Shown: positions 16,047 through 25,760, numbered from the stretch's first letter. The stretch is DNA of 57,845 nt from Enterococcus sp. PF1-24 (GCF_029893325.1 NZ_JARXWL010000020.1:1-57845); one strand, 5' to 3'. Notes: generated from the sequence alone by a model not told the origin. Numbers and translations are program-made.

Positions 16047-16910
16047 TTATTTATCTTCTTCAATTAAAATAGTGAAACCATTTTCTTGTTTGATTTTACG
16101 CTGTTTCAATAAGGTACCAATTGCCCTTTTAAATTGCCCTTTACTAATCCCAAACATTTGTTTAATTTCTTCTGGATCAGATTTATCTGTGTAAGGAATT
16201 TTTTTCTCAGGGGCACGCTCTAAAAATACTAACAGCATCGCGGCATCATCAGAAATCATTTCATGAGCCCGTGGTTTTAACGAAACATTTAAAACGCCAT
16301 CTGGTCTAACTCCGATAATTCGGCCTTCTACAATTTCCCCTAAACGGGGTTCTTTAAAACGTTCAGAAGGATGAACAAAACCGATATAATAGTCTTCGGT
16401 TAATAAATAAGTACCGACTAATTTCAACCGAAAAACTGTTCCTTTGATATCTCTATTTTTCATCTCTTCATTGCCGCGACGGCTCATAGCAGTAAACATT
16501 TTCTCACTGGCTAAAACGCCCCAAATGCGATCTTTATTGTCGACCTTTAAAGAGATTAATAATCTGTCGCCAGCTTTTGGCCATAATTCCCGCATAGTTG
16601 GTAGTTCATCTAACGAAACCGCCATATCTTTATCTTTTAAACCAATATTGACAAATACGCCTAAATCGCGGCGCACTTCGGTAACTTCCCCAAAAGCATA
16701 ATGGCCGATTCGGACATTAGGAATTTTTGTTGTGATAACTGCCTCTTGCTTCTGGTTTAAATAACCAAAACCTTCAACTGCTTCCCCTAGTGCATGCTCG
16801 CCTTCCTCTTTACTTAATTGAAAAGTAACACCATTTTTTTGCACAAAATAACTGTCAGCATTTTCATCAATAATCACACCGGTAAAAACGGTGGCTAATA
16901 ATTCATTCAT
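16047..16910 (-). CDS. cvfB: CvfB-like S1-domain RNA-binding protein
   Basis: A 287-residue protein with tandem S1/OB-fold segments followed by a C-terminal winged helix. The strand pattern GHYAFGEVTEVRRDLGVFVN and AVSLDELP marks an S1 domain near residues 68-110. IVEGRIIGVRPDGVLNVSLKPR marks another near 190. The end, EEIKQMFGISKGQFKRAIGT, is the winged-helix part. Homologues (YitL/CvfB) affect virulence-factor and mRNA regulation in staphylococci. It stands alone between fur and azlCD. Confidence 0.85.
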   Translation of the reverse strand: MNELLATVFTGVIIDENADSYFVQKNGVTFQLSKEEGEHALGEAVEGFGYLNQKQEAVITTKIPNVRIGHYAFGEVTEVRRDLGVFVNIGLKDKDMAVSLDELPTMRELWPKAGDRLLISLKVDNKDRIWGVLASEKMFTAMSRRGNEEMKNRDIKGTVFRLKLVGTYLLTEDYYIGFVHPSERFKEPRLGEIVEGRIIGVRPDGVLNVSLKPRAHEMISDDAAMLLVFLERAPEKKIPYTDKSDPEEIKQMFGISKGQFKRAIGTLLKQRKIKQENGFTILIEEDK

Positions 16911-16945
16911 TATGTTCCCTCAATCTTTCTAATTAGGTTCTTTCC

Positions 16946-17266
16946 CTAAAAAATAAACCGTAGCAAAGCGATAGTCACCACAGCAACTAACACAGTTTTC
17001 ATTAAGTCTTTTGTTTTGATTGCTACTGCAAAAGTTGGCAGACAAGCAATTAACTCCAGCACTTTCACCGCTGGAAATTGCCCTTGGCGATAAACTAAAA
17101 TACTTTGAAATAATAAAGCCGTCAAAATACACAAAGGTAAATAAGCTAAAAAGTCATTTAACCATTTTGGGAAATCAACTTTTTTAGATAACAAAAACGG
17201 CACGACTCTAGGTAACCAAGTAATCAGACAGCCACCTAATAATAACAAAATAAATTGACTACTCAT
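16946..17266 (-). CDS. azlD: Branched-chain amino acid export subunit AzlD
   Basis: A 106-residue membrane protein with three to four hydrophobic segments and the family start FILLLLGGCLITWLPRVVPF and KWLNDFLAYLPLCILTALL. It partners the larger AzlC in export of branched-chain amino acids and their analogues. It overlaps the azlC stop by eight bases, so the two are translationally coupled. Confidence 0.88.
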   Translation of the reverse strand: MSSQFILLLLGGCLITWLPRVVPFLLSKKVDFPKWLNDFLAYLPLCILTALLFQSILVYRQGQFPAVKVLELIACLPTFAVAIKTKDLMKTVLVAVVTIALLRFIF

Positions 17267-17969
17267 TTTGCGTCACCGTCCCAACTAAGCAACCTAGTAG
17301 TGTAGCAATAATCACTGCTAACTCTGCCGATACAAATTTCATTAATATAAATAAACTACTACAAACCACGATTAAAAGTAAAATCGTTTGTTTTGTCCGT
17401 TTTCTGATAGGTAAATCCGCTTGTAAAACAAATAAGCCTAAAAACATCCCAGTTAAAGCAAAATCCATCCCTAACATTTCTGGATTCGGTAAAAAATTAC
17501 CTAAAATTCCACCTACCCCAGTTGCTAAAATCCAAGTTAAATAAGCCGTTATATTTAAGCCATTGGTCCAAGCTACCGAAACTTTATGTTGATTATTTAA
17601 TGCTGTCACTAAAACCCCGTAAGATTCATCTGTTAACAGCGTACCTATACCGATACTTTTAAGTAGCGGCACATTTTTAAAATATCCTGCCACTGACATA
17701 CTCATTAAAAAATGGCGTAGGTTAACTAAAAAGGTCGTCGCAATAATCGCTACTATCGGTGCCTGAATAGCTAACATCCCACAAATAATAAACTGCGCAC
17801 TGCCAGCATAAATTAAAACCGACATCGCCATAATTTCTAAAACACTTAAACCGACACCTTTACCAACTACACCGGCAGCAATCCCAATGCCTACGTAGCC
17901 TAAAACTGTTGGCAAACAAGCCTTCACACCTTCCCGAAAAGTGCGATAGCCAACTGAAACATCTTCCAT
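17259..17969 (-). CDS. azlC: Branched-chain amino acid export subunit AzlC
   Basis: A 236-residue inner-membrane protein with about seven to eight membrane segments. Family marks are ACLPTVLGYVGIGIAAGVVG, YAGSAQFIICGMLA and NLRHFLMSMSVAGYF. It forms the LIV-E type exporter with AzlD. No regulator (AzlB) is next to it. Confidence 0.9.
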   Translation of the reverse strand: MEDVSVGYRTFREGVKACLPTVLGYVGIGIAAGVVGKGVGLSVLEIMAMSVLIYAGSAQFIICGMLAIQAPIVAIIATTFLVNLRHFLMSMSVAGYFKNVPLLKSIGIGTLLTDESYGVLVTALNNQHKVSVAWTNGLNITAYLTWILATGVGGILGNFLPNPEMLGMDFALTGMFLGLFVLQADLPIRKRTKQTILLLIVVCSSLFILMKFVSAELAVIIATLLGCLVGTVTQNE

Positions 17970-18018
17970 ACTTAAAACCTCACTTTAAAATCACAACTTC
18001 ATCTTTTTAAAACTGGAG

Positions 18019-18053
18019 CGAGAGTGGAACATTAAACTTTCGTTCCACTCTCG
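18019..18053. terminator. Terminator hairpin after mapZ
   Basis: A 12-bp perfect stem, CGAGAGTGGAAC/GTTCCACTCTCG, between mapZ (minus strand, ends 18087) and azlC. The following T-run is weak on the minus strand. Confidence 0.6.
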
Positions 18054-18086
18054 ACATTCTTTCTTAAATCACATTAGAACTCGCTT

Positions 18087-20528
18087 TTAATTTACACGAG
18101 TATTTGGTCCACCAGGTCCATTCCCTTTAAACCAACCTGTTTTACAGTTAATTGAAACAACATAACTACCGTCACCACGGAATAAGTTATAAATCCCGTT
18201 GCCATTAACAATTACTGCTGGTTGTAAGGTATAAGCATCAGCAGTAATATAACCCCGTTCAATACATTTATTAATCACAGTTTCTTTAACATCGCCAGCC
18301 CAGACCCAAGCAGAATTAGCAGTGTCATTAACATCATTAGTATTAGTCTCTACAATTGGCTTGCCTTCTGTGTTCATAGTAAAGCCAATTACTGCACCAC
18401 CATCGCCAATTGTATAGCCATAGCTGCTACCACTGCCGGCGTTGCTACTTGTACCACTATTATTGTTAGCAGTGCCATTGTTTGAAACAGAACCGTCAGT
18501 ATTTGCAGTACTACCACTTGTCGTGCTATTACCGTTTTGACCAGCTGGATTAGTTGTCGCTTCTTTCTCAGTTAAATAAGTGTTAACATCCTTTAATTGA
18601 CTTTGCAAATCTTTAGCTAAAGCAGAATTTTTTATTGCTGCTACAGCTGCCACTGCTACATCATAATTTTCCCGAGTCGCTGAATCTAAAACTCTTCCAG
18701 ATTGATAAACTAACGCTACTTTTGTTTTAGCCGTTTGTAACGTTTGATACTGTTCTTCAGCCACTTCAATTGCTTGTTTAACTAAAGTATCAAACCCACC
18801 TGTTGTTTCAGGTTTGGTTAAAGTAATTTCTTTATCAGCTTTCAGCATTGGATTTTCAACTAAACCATGACCATTAATGATTGGTGTCGTGAAAAGACCA
18901 TTGACATCTTTAATTGTTGTCACTTTTTCTTTAACTTTATCAAAGGCTTTTACTAAATCTTGATAGCCATCTTCTTTGCTATATTTATCAAGTTCAACTT
19001 TAATCGTTCCTAAGCTAGCATTGACTTTTTCACTCTTAATAAATTCTTGGGTATCATCAGTATAAAAAGCATTTAGTTCTTTTTCAATGTTAGTCATAGC
19101 TTCGGCTGTTGCTTTTTGTTCTTTAGCTACACGAGCAGCTTCAGCAACTTTTTGTTGATTTTGATAATAAACATAATAAGAACCACCACCAGCTAATAAA
19201 ACCGCTGCGGCACCAAGATAAAGCCATTTTTTCCGACTCTTCTTAGGCGCTGTTTCAGCTGCTTCATTTGTTGTTTCTGGCAGAACTGGTTGCGATTGTA
19301 CTTCTGGTTTTCTGACGTCTTTAGCAGTTGGTTCTGGTTGTGGCACAATTGCTTTAGTGTCAGATAAATCTGTTTTACGTTTTTGTTGTAATTGCTGCTC
19401 TAATTTTTTCCGATTGAACTCTGGTAAAGGTTGCAAACGAGAATGATTATCTAAATTTTTAGCTGTTTCATTAAATTTAGGCAGATTAGCAAATTTTTTC
19501 GCTACACTTTCATCTTCTGAAGGAAGGGGTACTAAATCAGGGTCATCAAATTCAAAGTAATCTTCTGATTCCTCTGCTGCTTCATGATAAGCATCTCTTT
19601 CCGCAATTTCATCGGCTAAACGTTTCGCTTCCTCAGTATCTAAGACGAAAAGATTAGGCGGTGTATCGTTGCCTTTTCTTTGTTCGTCGGTATTTTCAGT
19701 CACTTCTTCAGAAACTTCTTCTGTCGCGGTTACAACTGCTTCAGTTTCGGTTTCTTCTACAACTTCTTCTGCTGATTCACTGACTTTCTCAGAAACGACT
19801 GCTTCTTCCAATTCTTCAGAGTCAAGCATATCAATTTCTGGCGTTTTAACCTCTTCAGTAAGTGTCTCAGCGTCATCTTCTGCAACTACTTCCACTGTTG
19901 TTTCTTCAGTAGCATCGCTGACTTCTGTTTCAAGAACTTCACTTTCCTCTGCTACTGTATCAGATAACTCGTCAGAAACTTCTATTTCAGTTGTTTCTTC
20001 AAGGGAAGTAACTAACTCTTCAGTCTCTCCATCAGTGATTTCTTGACCTTCATGAGTAGTTGAATGACGATGTGCTTTGATGTATTGTGCTAAAACATCA
20101 TTCTCTGATAACTCAAAATCAAATTCTTTTGTATCGTCATCTTCAGTTGTTGCTTGTTCCGCCAACTGTTCTTTTTCTGCATTTTCTACTTTATCAGTCA
20201 ATGCTTGTAATTCTTTCAAGTCATCCTCATCTAAAGTATCATTCAAAATTTCAGCAACTGAACCAATCGACATATCTTCAAAGTCAGACCATTGAATATC
20301 ATCGTTGATATCAGAAATCGCAAACTCTTTCGTTTCTGAGATGGTTGCATCAACCTCATTTTCCTTTGAAGTATCTTTTCGTTCGGCAGCCAAATTTTCT
20401 AACGGCTGAGAACCTTCTATATTATCATTACTATCTTCTTTAATTAAAAAACCACAGTTAGGACATTTATCTAAGTCACCAACATATTCAAATCCACATT
20501 TTGGGCATGCATGTTTCACGGAATTCAT
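18087..20528 (-). CDS. mapZ: Division-site protein MapZ with N-terminal zinc ribbon
   Basis: MapZ marks mid-cell and guides FtsZ rings in streptococci and enterococci. It is anchored by one membrane helix, with its N-terminus inside and its C-terminus in the wall. Here the helix is WLYLGAAAVLLAGGG at about residues 437-458. The extracellular first domain (ELNAFYTDDTQEFIKSE) and the C-terminal domain (ERGYITADAYTL, VNGNGIYNLF, NCKTGWFKGNG) match pneumococcal MapZ as I know it. A Ser/Asn/Gly-rich linker separates them. The cytoplasmic motif NDVLAQYIKAHR parallels the pneumococcal SILDKYVKQHR. Unusual is an 813-residue length, against about 464 in pneumococcus, with a four-cysteine zinc ribbon (C8, C11, C22, C25) and a long Glu-rich stretch. 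Confidence 0.9.
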   Translation of the reverse strand: MNSVKHACPKCGFEYVGDLDKCPNCGFLIKEDSNDNIEGSQPLENLAAERKDTSKENEVDATISETKEFAISDINDDIQWSDFEDMSIGSVAEILNDTLDEDDLKELQALTDKVENAEKEQLAEQATTEDDDTKEFDFELSENDVLAQYIKAHRHSTTHEGQEITDGETEELVTSLEETTEIEVSDELSDTVAEESEVLETEVSDATEETTVEVVAEDDAETLTEEVKTPEIDMLDSEELEEAVVSEKVSESAEEVVEETETEAVVTATEEVSEEVTENTDEQRKGNDTPPNLFVLDTEEAKRLADEIAERDAYHEAAEESEDYFEFDDPDLVPLPSEDESVAKKFANLPKFNETAKNLDNHSRLQPLPEFNRKKLEQQLQQKRKTDLSDTKAIVPQPEPTAKDVRKPEVQSQPVLPETTNEAAETAPKKSRKKWLYLGAAAVLLAGGGSYYVYYQNQQKVAEAARVAKEQKATAEAMTNIEKELNAFYTDDTQEFIKSEKVNASLGTIKVELDKYSKEDGYQDLVKAFDKVKEKVTTIKDVNGLFTTPIINGHGLVENPMLKADKEITLTKPETTGGFDTLVKQAIEVAEEQYQTLQTAKTKVALVYQSGRVLDSATRENYDVAVAAVAAIKNSALAKDLQSQLKDVNTYLTEKEATTNPAGQNGNSTTSGSTANTDGSVSNNGTANNNSGTSSNAGSGSSYGYTIGDGGAVIGFTMNTEGKPIVETNTNDVNDTANSAWVWAGDVKETVINKCIERGYITADAYTLQPAVIVNGNGIYNLFRGDGSYVVSINCKTGWFKGNGPGGPNTRVN

Positions 20529-20670
20529 AAACTCCTTCCTCTAATCATCTAACTTTTAATCTAACATAGAAAGCCTTTTGTTCCAATACTTCAGATGAAA
20601 TTTTTTACAAAACTTGACTTTTTTTCCTATAAAAACACAAAAGAATCTTCAAAAACGAGTTAAAAAAGAG

Positions 20671-20701
20671 AAAAACCCGATAAGCAAAAGGACTTATCGG
20701 G
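20671..20701 (-). terminator. Terminator of the dnaG-rpoD operon
   Basis: A 9-bp stem CCCGATAAG/CTTATCGGG (20676-20684 with 20693-20701), then TTTTT on the minus strand, 20 bases after the rpoD stop. Confidence 0.9.
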
Positions 20702-20720
20702 CCAAAATATTAACAAATAT

Positions 20721-21830
20721 TTATTCTAAGAAGTCCCGTAATTGTTTAGAACGAGAAGGATGGCGCAATTTCCGCAAAGCTTTTGCTTCAATTTGTCGAA
20801 TCCGTTCACGAGTGACACCAAATACTTTACCTACCTCTTCCAATGTCCGTGTTCGGCCATCATCTAAGCCAAAACGTAATCGCAAGACGTTTTCTTCACG
20901 ATCAGTTAAAGTATCTAAAACTTCTTCTAACTGTTCTTTTAATAACTCATAGGCAGCGTGTTCTGCTGGACTAGTTGCTTCTTGGTCTTCAATAAAATCA
21001 CCTAAATGAGAATCATCTTCTTCCCCAATTGGTGTTTCTAATGAAACAGGCTCTTGAGCAATTTTCAAGATTTCGCGAACTTTTTCAGTTGGTAAATCCA
21101 TTTCTGCACCAATTTCTTCTGGTGTTGGTTCCCGACCTAAATCTTGCAATAATTGACGTTGAATCCGAATTAATTTATTAATGGTTTCCACCATATGCAC
21201 AGGAATCCGAATCGTTCTTGCTTGATCGGCAATTGCTCGCGTGATAGCTTGACGAATCCACCAAGTCGCATAAGTTGAAAATTTGAAACCTTTGCGATAA
21301 TCGAATTTTTCAACAGCTTTCATTAAGCCCATATTACCTTCTTGGATTAAATCAAGGAATTGCATTCCCCGGCCTACATAACGTTTAGCAATACTTACAA
21401 CCAAACGTAAGTTAGCTTCAGCAAGGCGTTGTTTCGCTTCTTGATCGCCTTCTTCAATTTTTAATGCTAAAGCAACTTCTTCTTCGGCGCTTAACAAAGG
21501 TACACGACCAATTTCTTTCAAATACATCCGAACGGGGTCATTAATTTTTACCCCAGTCGGTGCAGATAAATCTTCTTGTTGGGCCTTAACAGCTGTTTTT
21601 TCATCTTTCTTTAAGCTGTGAACACTAGGTTCACCATTTTCATCAACAACACTAATTCCTGAATCTTCAACTTTTTGGATTAATTTCTCCATTTCGTCTG
21701 CGTTCAATGAATAAGGTGTCGCCAATTGATTGCTTAACTCATCGTAAACAACTTGTCCTTTACTTTTGTTCTCTTTGATAAAAGCGGCTAATGCTTCATC
21801 ATATGTTACTTTTTTTGATTCTTCTGCCAT
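20721..21830 (-). CDS. rpoD: Primary RNA polymerase sigma factor (SigA/RpoD)
   Basis: Housekeeping sigma factor of 369 residues. Region 1.1 is N-terminal. [16 protein letters not shown] is region 1.2. [20 protein letters not shown] and the following [19 protein letters not shown] form region 2 (core binding and -10 recognition). [20 protein letters not shown] near the C-terminus is the region 4.2 helix for the -35 box. It lies 24 bp after dnaG in the classic macromolecular-synthesis operon; rpsU is not next to it here. Confidence 0.97.
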   Translation of the reverse strand: MAEESKKVTYDEALAAFIKENKSKGQVVYDELSNQLATPYSLNADEMEKLIQKVEDSGISVVDENGEPSVHSLKKDEKTAVKAQQEDLSAPTGVKINDPVRMYLKEIGRVPLLSAEEEVALALKIEEGDQEAKQRLAEANLRLVVSIAKRYVGRGMQFLDLIQEGNMGLMKAVEKFDYRKGFKFSTYATWWIRQAITRAIADQARTIRIPVHMVETINKLIRIQRQLLQDLGREPTPEEIGAEMDLPTEKVREILKIAQEPVSLETPIGEEDDSHLGDFIEDQEATSPAEHAAYELLKEQLEEVLDTLTDREENVLRLRFGLDDGRTRTLEEVGKVFGVTRERIRQIEAKALRKLRHPSRSKQLRDFLE

Positions 21831-21854
21831 GTAGGAAGGCCCCTTTCAAAACTA

Positions 21855-23717
21855 TTAGGCTTGCTTAAGCTGCTTGGTTAACTCAAATATTTCAATTTGT
21901 AACTCCGTATCTAATTGGCGATTGCCATTACGACTGGCTTCTTGCTGCTGTCTTTTCTTTTCAGCGATTTTTTCAGCAATTTCAGCCTTGGCAATCACGT
22001 GAAATAGATCTTGGATTTCCCGCGCAGTGCTTTCTTCAGAAAGTTCTAAATAGGCAATTTCTATTACGACTTTCTTAAGTGCCTCATCCTTAAGAAAATC
22101 GATAAAATCAGCTAAATTAAACTGATTTGTTTCCGTTAAATAAGTATCCATCAATAAATAGATTTCTTGATATTCATCATGGATAAAGTGAAAATCTTGA
22201 CTTTGAAGTTCTCCACGTAGTGTTGCCTCGTTAAATAAACGATACAGCAGCATCCGCTCAGCTTTTTCCACTTGTGTTAATGGTTTAGCTTGCGTTTGTA
22301 TAGTTAAATCATTTGTAGCAACAGCTGGTTGAAATTGTCCTTCTGGTGAAGAGTAGTAAGCGGCCCGTTCTTCTTGTCGGACATTTTGTTGCAAAGAACG
22401 AAACTGTTGTTGCAATGATTCACGACTCACTTGAAACTCTTGTGCTAATTGAACCAGATAGCGATCTTGCTCAATCGGTGAAGGAACTTTCACTAGTGCT
22501 TGCAAAACTTCTTGTAAATAATCTAGCATTTCCTTTTCATTTTGCAGGTTACGATTTTTTCTTAGGTAACTCATCTGAAAAGCAAATGTCGTTTGTTGTC
22601 CATGAAATAGTAATTCTTTTAAAGCTTCATCACCATATTTTTTACGGTAATCATCAGGATCCATTTTTTCAGGTAAGCTGACAACGGTTAGCTTTAAAGC
22701 ACTGTGTTGTTGCAGCAGTTGAACTGCTCGTTGCGTTGCTTCAACCCCAGCAGAATCGCCGTCGTAACAAATGACAACATTTTTACTGACCCGTTGAATA
22801 CCATTAATTTGTTCATTGGTTAAGCTAGTTCCCATGGAAGCAATACCGTTTTTAATGCCTGCTTGCCAAGCCGAAATCACATCCATAAAGCCTTCAAATA
22901 AAAAGACTGTTTCCTCTTTGCGAATCGTTGGTCTGGCCGCATCAAAGTTATAAAGAATATTCCGCTTGTTGAAAATCTCAGTTTCTGGACTGTTCAAATA
23001 TTTTGGTTGATCTTTTCCTGAAAATTCAGCCGTTTGTAAAAACCGCCCGGAAAAACCGATTGTCTTACCTTGAAAGTCTTTAACAGGAAACATAATTCGT
23101 TGATAAAACCGGTCAGCTAATGAGCCGTCTTCTCTTTGAATAAATAAACCTGAATCAACCATTGCTTGTTGTTGAACTTGATCATTTTGAAAAATTTTAC
23201 CCAAAAATTCTCGTTGCTGCGGCGCAAACCCGATTTGGAAGGTCTCAATTAACTCCATCGTTAGGCCCCGGTCTAGCAAATAGTCCAAAGCTTCTTCGCC
23301 AGCTTTAGTGTGAACCAACATATGGTGAAATAATTCACGGGCTTTTTCATGTAACTGAATCAATTCTCGCTGTTTAGCTAGTTGCGGATTGTCAACGCTC
23401 GTTTCAGAAGTTTTCCAAGCTGCATCAATTGGCAATTGTTCCATTTCAGCAATTTTGATTACCGCTTCAGGAAAGCTAATCCCATCAATTTCTTGAATAA
23501 AGGTAAAGACATTTCCACCCTTACCACAGCCAAAACAGTGAAATATCTGTTTATCTTCGGCCACCGAAAAAGAAGGTGTTCTTTCTTCGTGGAAAGGACA
23601 AAGACCTAAATGATTTTTGCCGGATTTTTTCAACTGAACATACTGACCAATCACATCAACAATATTGGTTTTACTGCGTATTTCGTCAATCGTTTCCGCT
23701 GGTATCTTCTGTGCCAT
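21855..23717 (-). CDS. dnaG: DNA primase
   Basis: Makes RNA primers for replication. The N-terminal CHC2 zinc finger reads CPFHEERTPSF...FHCFGCGKGG (about 41-67). The catalytic TOPRIM core has VFLFEGFMDVISAWQAG and VICYDGDSAGVEATQRA. The C-terminal part from about residue 440 binds the replicative helicase. The length of 620 is normal. The start codon follows a strong GGGGGG-rich site. It is preceded by a structured leader with a terminator-like hairpin at 23814-23849. Confidence 0.97.
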   Translation of the reverse strand: MAQKIPAETIDEIRSKTNIVDVIGQYVQLKKSGKNHLGLCPFHEERTPSFSVAEDKQIFHCFGCGKGGNVFTFIQEIDGISFPEAVIKIAEMEQLPIDAAWKTSETSVDNPQLAKQRELIQLHEKARELFHHMLVHTKAGEEALDYLLDRGLTMELIETFQIGFAPQQREFLGKIFQNDQVQQQAMVDSGLFIQREDGSLADRFYQRIMFPVKDFQGKTIGFSGRFLQTAEFSGKDQPKYLNSPETEIFNKRNILYNFDAARPTIRKEETVFLFEGFMDVISAWQAGIKNGIASMGTSLTNEQINGIQRVSKNVVICYDGDSAGVEATQRAVQLLQQHSALKLTVVSLPEKMDPDDYRKKYGDEALKELLFHGQQTTFAFQMSYLRKNRNLQNEKEMLDYLQEVLQALVKVPSPIEQDRYLVQLAQEFQVSRESLQQQFRSLQQNVRQEERAAYYSSPEGQFQPAVATNDLTIQTQAKPLTQVEKAERMLLYRLFNEATLRGELQSQDFHFIHDEYQEIYLLMDTYLTETNQFNLADFIDFLKDEALKKVVIEIAYLELSEESTAREIQDLFHVIAKAEIAEKIAEKKRQQQEASRNGNRQLDTELQIEIFELTKQLKQA

Positions 23718-23813
23718 TCAATCCCCCCTTGCTTAAAGGACCACTTGAACAAGTTAGGCCTACCCAACAGTCACCTTTTGATGAAAATCATCAAAAACTG
23801 TAGTACTTAGTTG

Positions 23814-23849
23814 AAAAAAATCGCACCAATGAAATATTAGGTACGATTT
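23814..23849 (-). terminator. Terminator-like hairpin in the dnaG leader
   Basis: The minus strand has AAATCGTACC...GGTGCGATTT (one mismatch) followed by a T-run. It lies between the likely dnaG promoter and the gene, about 100 bases before the start codon, so it may attenuate the dnaG-rpoD operon. Confidence 0.55.
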
Positions 23850-23877
23850 GATAACAAGACACAATTATACATTGTCA

Positions 23878-23905
23878 ATTTTATCACAATTTGGTTATTT
23901 TTCAA
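23878..23905 (-). promoter_or_regulatory. Probable promoter of dnaG-rpoD
   Basis: TTGAAA (23900-23905), a 16-bp spacer and TAAAAT (23878-23883) on the minus strand. A nearby TTGACA/TATAAT pair is spaced too closely to act together. Confidence 0.4.
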
Positions 23906-23984
23906 GTCTTTACCCTAGTTTTTTCAATAAAAGCGAATATATTTAAAATTAGCCTAATTATCTTTTGAAAAACAAATAGAACTT

Positions 23985-24027
23985 AAAAAAAAATTTCAGC
24001 TAAAGTTTTTTAACTCCCGCTGAAATT
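23985..24027 (-). terminator. Terminator after the DUF368 gene
   Basis: Stem AATTTCAGC/GCTGAAATT, with a T-run on the minus strand, ten bases beyond the stop codon. Confidence 0.85.
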
Positions 24028-24036
24028 CTTTTTTGT

Positions 24037-24885
24037 TTATTTATAACGTTCTTCTAAGCGACTCATCCACCAGCCTAATGCCGCTCCTGCTAAGCATAAT
24101 AAGAAACAAGCAACATAGCCAAGGAAGCCCATACCAGCGTAATTAGTTGGAATAATCATCACGGTTGACGCCAAAACCACCCCTAAAATGAAATGATATA
24201 ATTTGGCATAAGCTTTACTAAAAATATAATCCATTACTTTTGATAATCCTAAAACACAAACGATTCCGCCAATTCCAATCGGAATAATTACGCCAAAATC
24301 TAACGCTTTAATCCCGTCAGCCATTGCTGTGTACATGCCCATATAAACTAAAAAATTAGAAGGACTTAACCCCGGTACAATCATCCCTAAACCAATTAAA
24401 GCCCCCGCAATCATCCATGTGAAGAAATTTTGTTCTACATGACCACCAAATAATTTGGCACCGAATAGTAAAAAGATAAAAGCAACCACACTGGTAACAG
24501 CCGTAATTCCAAGATCAGTTTTATTACGGCCTTCCTTACCTGCTTCTTTCCATAAAGCCGGCGCCGTACCAATAATACAACCCACAAAGAACCACAAAAT
24601 CGGTGTTTCATATTCTGTTAATAAAAAACTAACCGCAAAAGAAAGTAAAAATACCCCGGTTACACCCCCTAAGCCAACTGGAATAAAGAACAAGACATTT
24701 TCCTTAAAGTTTTTTGTAATATGGGCTAAAAAAGAAATTATCCGCTCATAAATTCCAAAAATCGCTGCTAAAGCCCCACCGCTGACACCTGGTAAAATAA
24801 AACCAGAGCCAATAAACATACCTTTTACAAAGCGTAACAGCCAACCTTGTGACTGAGATTTTTCTTTTGATTGATTCTTATCCAT
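24037..24885 (-). CDS. DUF368 membrane protein, polyprenyl-phosphate transporter (PopT-like)
   Basis: A 282-residue polytopic protein with about eight to nine membrane segments. The family motifs GSGFILPGVSGGALAAIFG (about 32-50) and LGMIVPGLSPSNFLVYMGMY (about 167-186) form an inverted pair. Members of DUF368 (PopT) were recently implicated in returning undecaprenyl phosphate across the membrane for wall synthesis. The first motif follows a short basic N-terminal region. It is probably monocistronic, with its own terminator. The function here is by family only. Confidence 0.8.
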   Translation of the reverse strand: MDKNQSKEKSQSQGWLLRFVKGMFIGSGFILPGVSGGALAAIFGIYERIISFLAHITKNFKENVLFFIPVGLGGVTGVFLLSFAVSFLLTEYETPILWFFVGCIIGTAPALWKEAGKEGRNKTDLGITAVTSVVAFIFLLFGAKLFGGHVEQNFFTWMIAGALIGLGMIVPGLSPSNFLVYMGMYTAMADGIKALDFGVIIPIGIGGIVCVLGLSKVMDYIFSKAYAKLYHFILGVVLASTVMIIPTNYAGMGFLGYVACFLLCLAGAALGWWMSRLEERYK

Positions 24886-24934
24886 GAAAATACTCCTAAC
24901 TAATGTATTAAATTTTTGCTAACTAAACTTGAAG

Positions 24935-25576
24935 TTAATTAAAGAATTTTTGATAGAGCTCGATAAAAACTTGATTATCTCTAACGATTTCAGCGTAAAA
25001 AAAGTTACCACCGTTTTTATATAAATAACCACGATTATATAAAAGCGACTGAACTCGCCAATAACGATAAGTTTCTTCCGTGCTATTGCCTAAAAAAGGC
25101 GCCACGACATCTTTAGAATATCGTTCAGCTAACTTAGTTGTGTTAGTTCCACCGTTAATTTTTACATAATCAATATAATCAAGCCCGTAATTATAAGCTT
25201 GAACAGCTGTCCAAAGGTCACAATCAGCATCGAGTCCGGCTTGAATCGCCTGTGAAAGATATTGCATCCCTTGATTCAAACTTTCTTCCTGCGAATGAAT
25301 TAAGGACTGTTCTCCCGTTAAACTTTCAGAGCTTTGCATCAAATCAGTGCCATTACCTTTAGATTCTGTATAAATAATTGCTAAAACTAAATTTTCATAA
25401 CCTTCTAGCTGATATTGCTGCGTCAGCTGAGTTACTTGTTGGCGATAAGAAGAAACTTGCTCAACATTTTTATAAATTTTATAACCAAAATAGATGGCTA
25501 CAATCAAGCAGACTAATATTATCCAGCGAATAATTCTAAATAGCCAACCAATTGGACCTCTTCGTTTTCTTTTCAT
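24935..25576 (-). CDS. Lysozyme-like membrane-anchored muramidase domain protein
   Basis: A 213-residue protein with an N-terminal signal-anchor (WLFRIIRWIILVCLIVAIYFG, about 10-30) after a basic start. The exported domain resembles the lysozyme-like family that includes pneumococcal PvaA/Pmp23: LEGYENLVLAIIYTESKGNG carries the likely catalytic glutamate, followed by LMQSSES, WTAVQAYNYGLDYIDYV and AERYSKDVVAPFLG. It probably cuts or remodels peptidoglycan. It stands between the proS terminator and the DUF368 gene, and may be cotranscribed with the latter (49-bp gap). Confidence 0.8.
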   Translation of the reverse strand: MKRKRRGPIGWLFRIIRWIILVCLIVAIYFGYKIYKNVEQVSSYRQQVTQLTQQYQLEGYENLVLAIIYTESKGNGTDLMQSSESLTGEQSLIHSQEESLNQGMQYLSQAIQAGLDADCDLWTAVQAYNYGLDYIDYVKINGGTNTTKLAERYSKDVVAPFLGNSTEETYRYWRVQSLLYNRGYLYKNGGNFFYAEIVRDNQVFIELYQKFFN

Positions 25577-25724
25577 TTATTTTCATCCAAACTTTTCAAG
25601 ATAAATTTATACTACCGAACATTCTACCATAAAAAAATCTTTACCGCATAATTTAAAAGTAACTTAATAAATAGAATTGCCAAATTTTCACGTAAAAAGT
25701 ATTTTTATAGCAGTCAGCAACATG

Positions 25725-25751
25725 AAAAAATCCACCCGTTTCCACGGGTGG
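25725..25751 (-). terminator. Terminator of the rseP-proS unit
   Basis: Stem CCACCCGT/ACGGGTGG, then TTTTTT on the minus strand, about ten bases beyond the proS stop. Confidence 0.9.
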
Positions 25752-25760
25752 AAAGGTTAC

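Noticed and set aside
19669-20308. Long plus-strand open frames rich in serine opposite mapZ
   Set aside because: They are the antisense of the Glu/Asp/Thr-rich part of MapZ; the repeated GAA/GAT/ACT codons keep the opposite frame open. There is no ribosome-binding site or domain.
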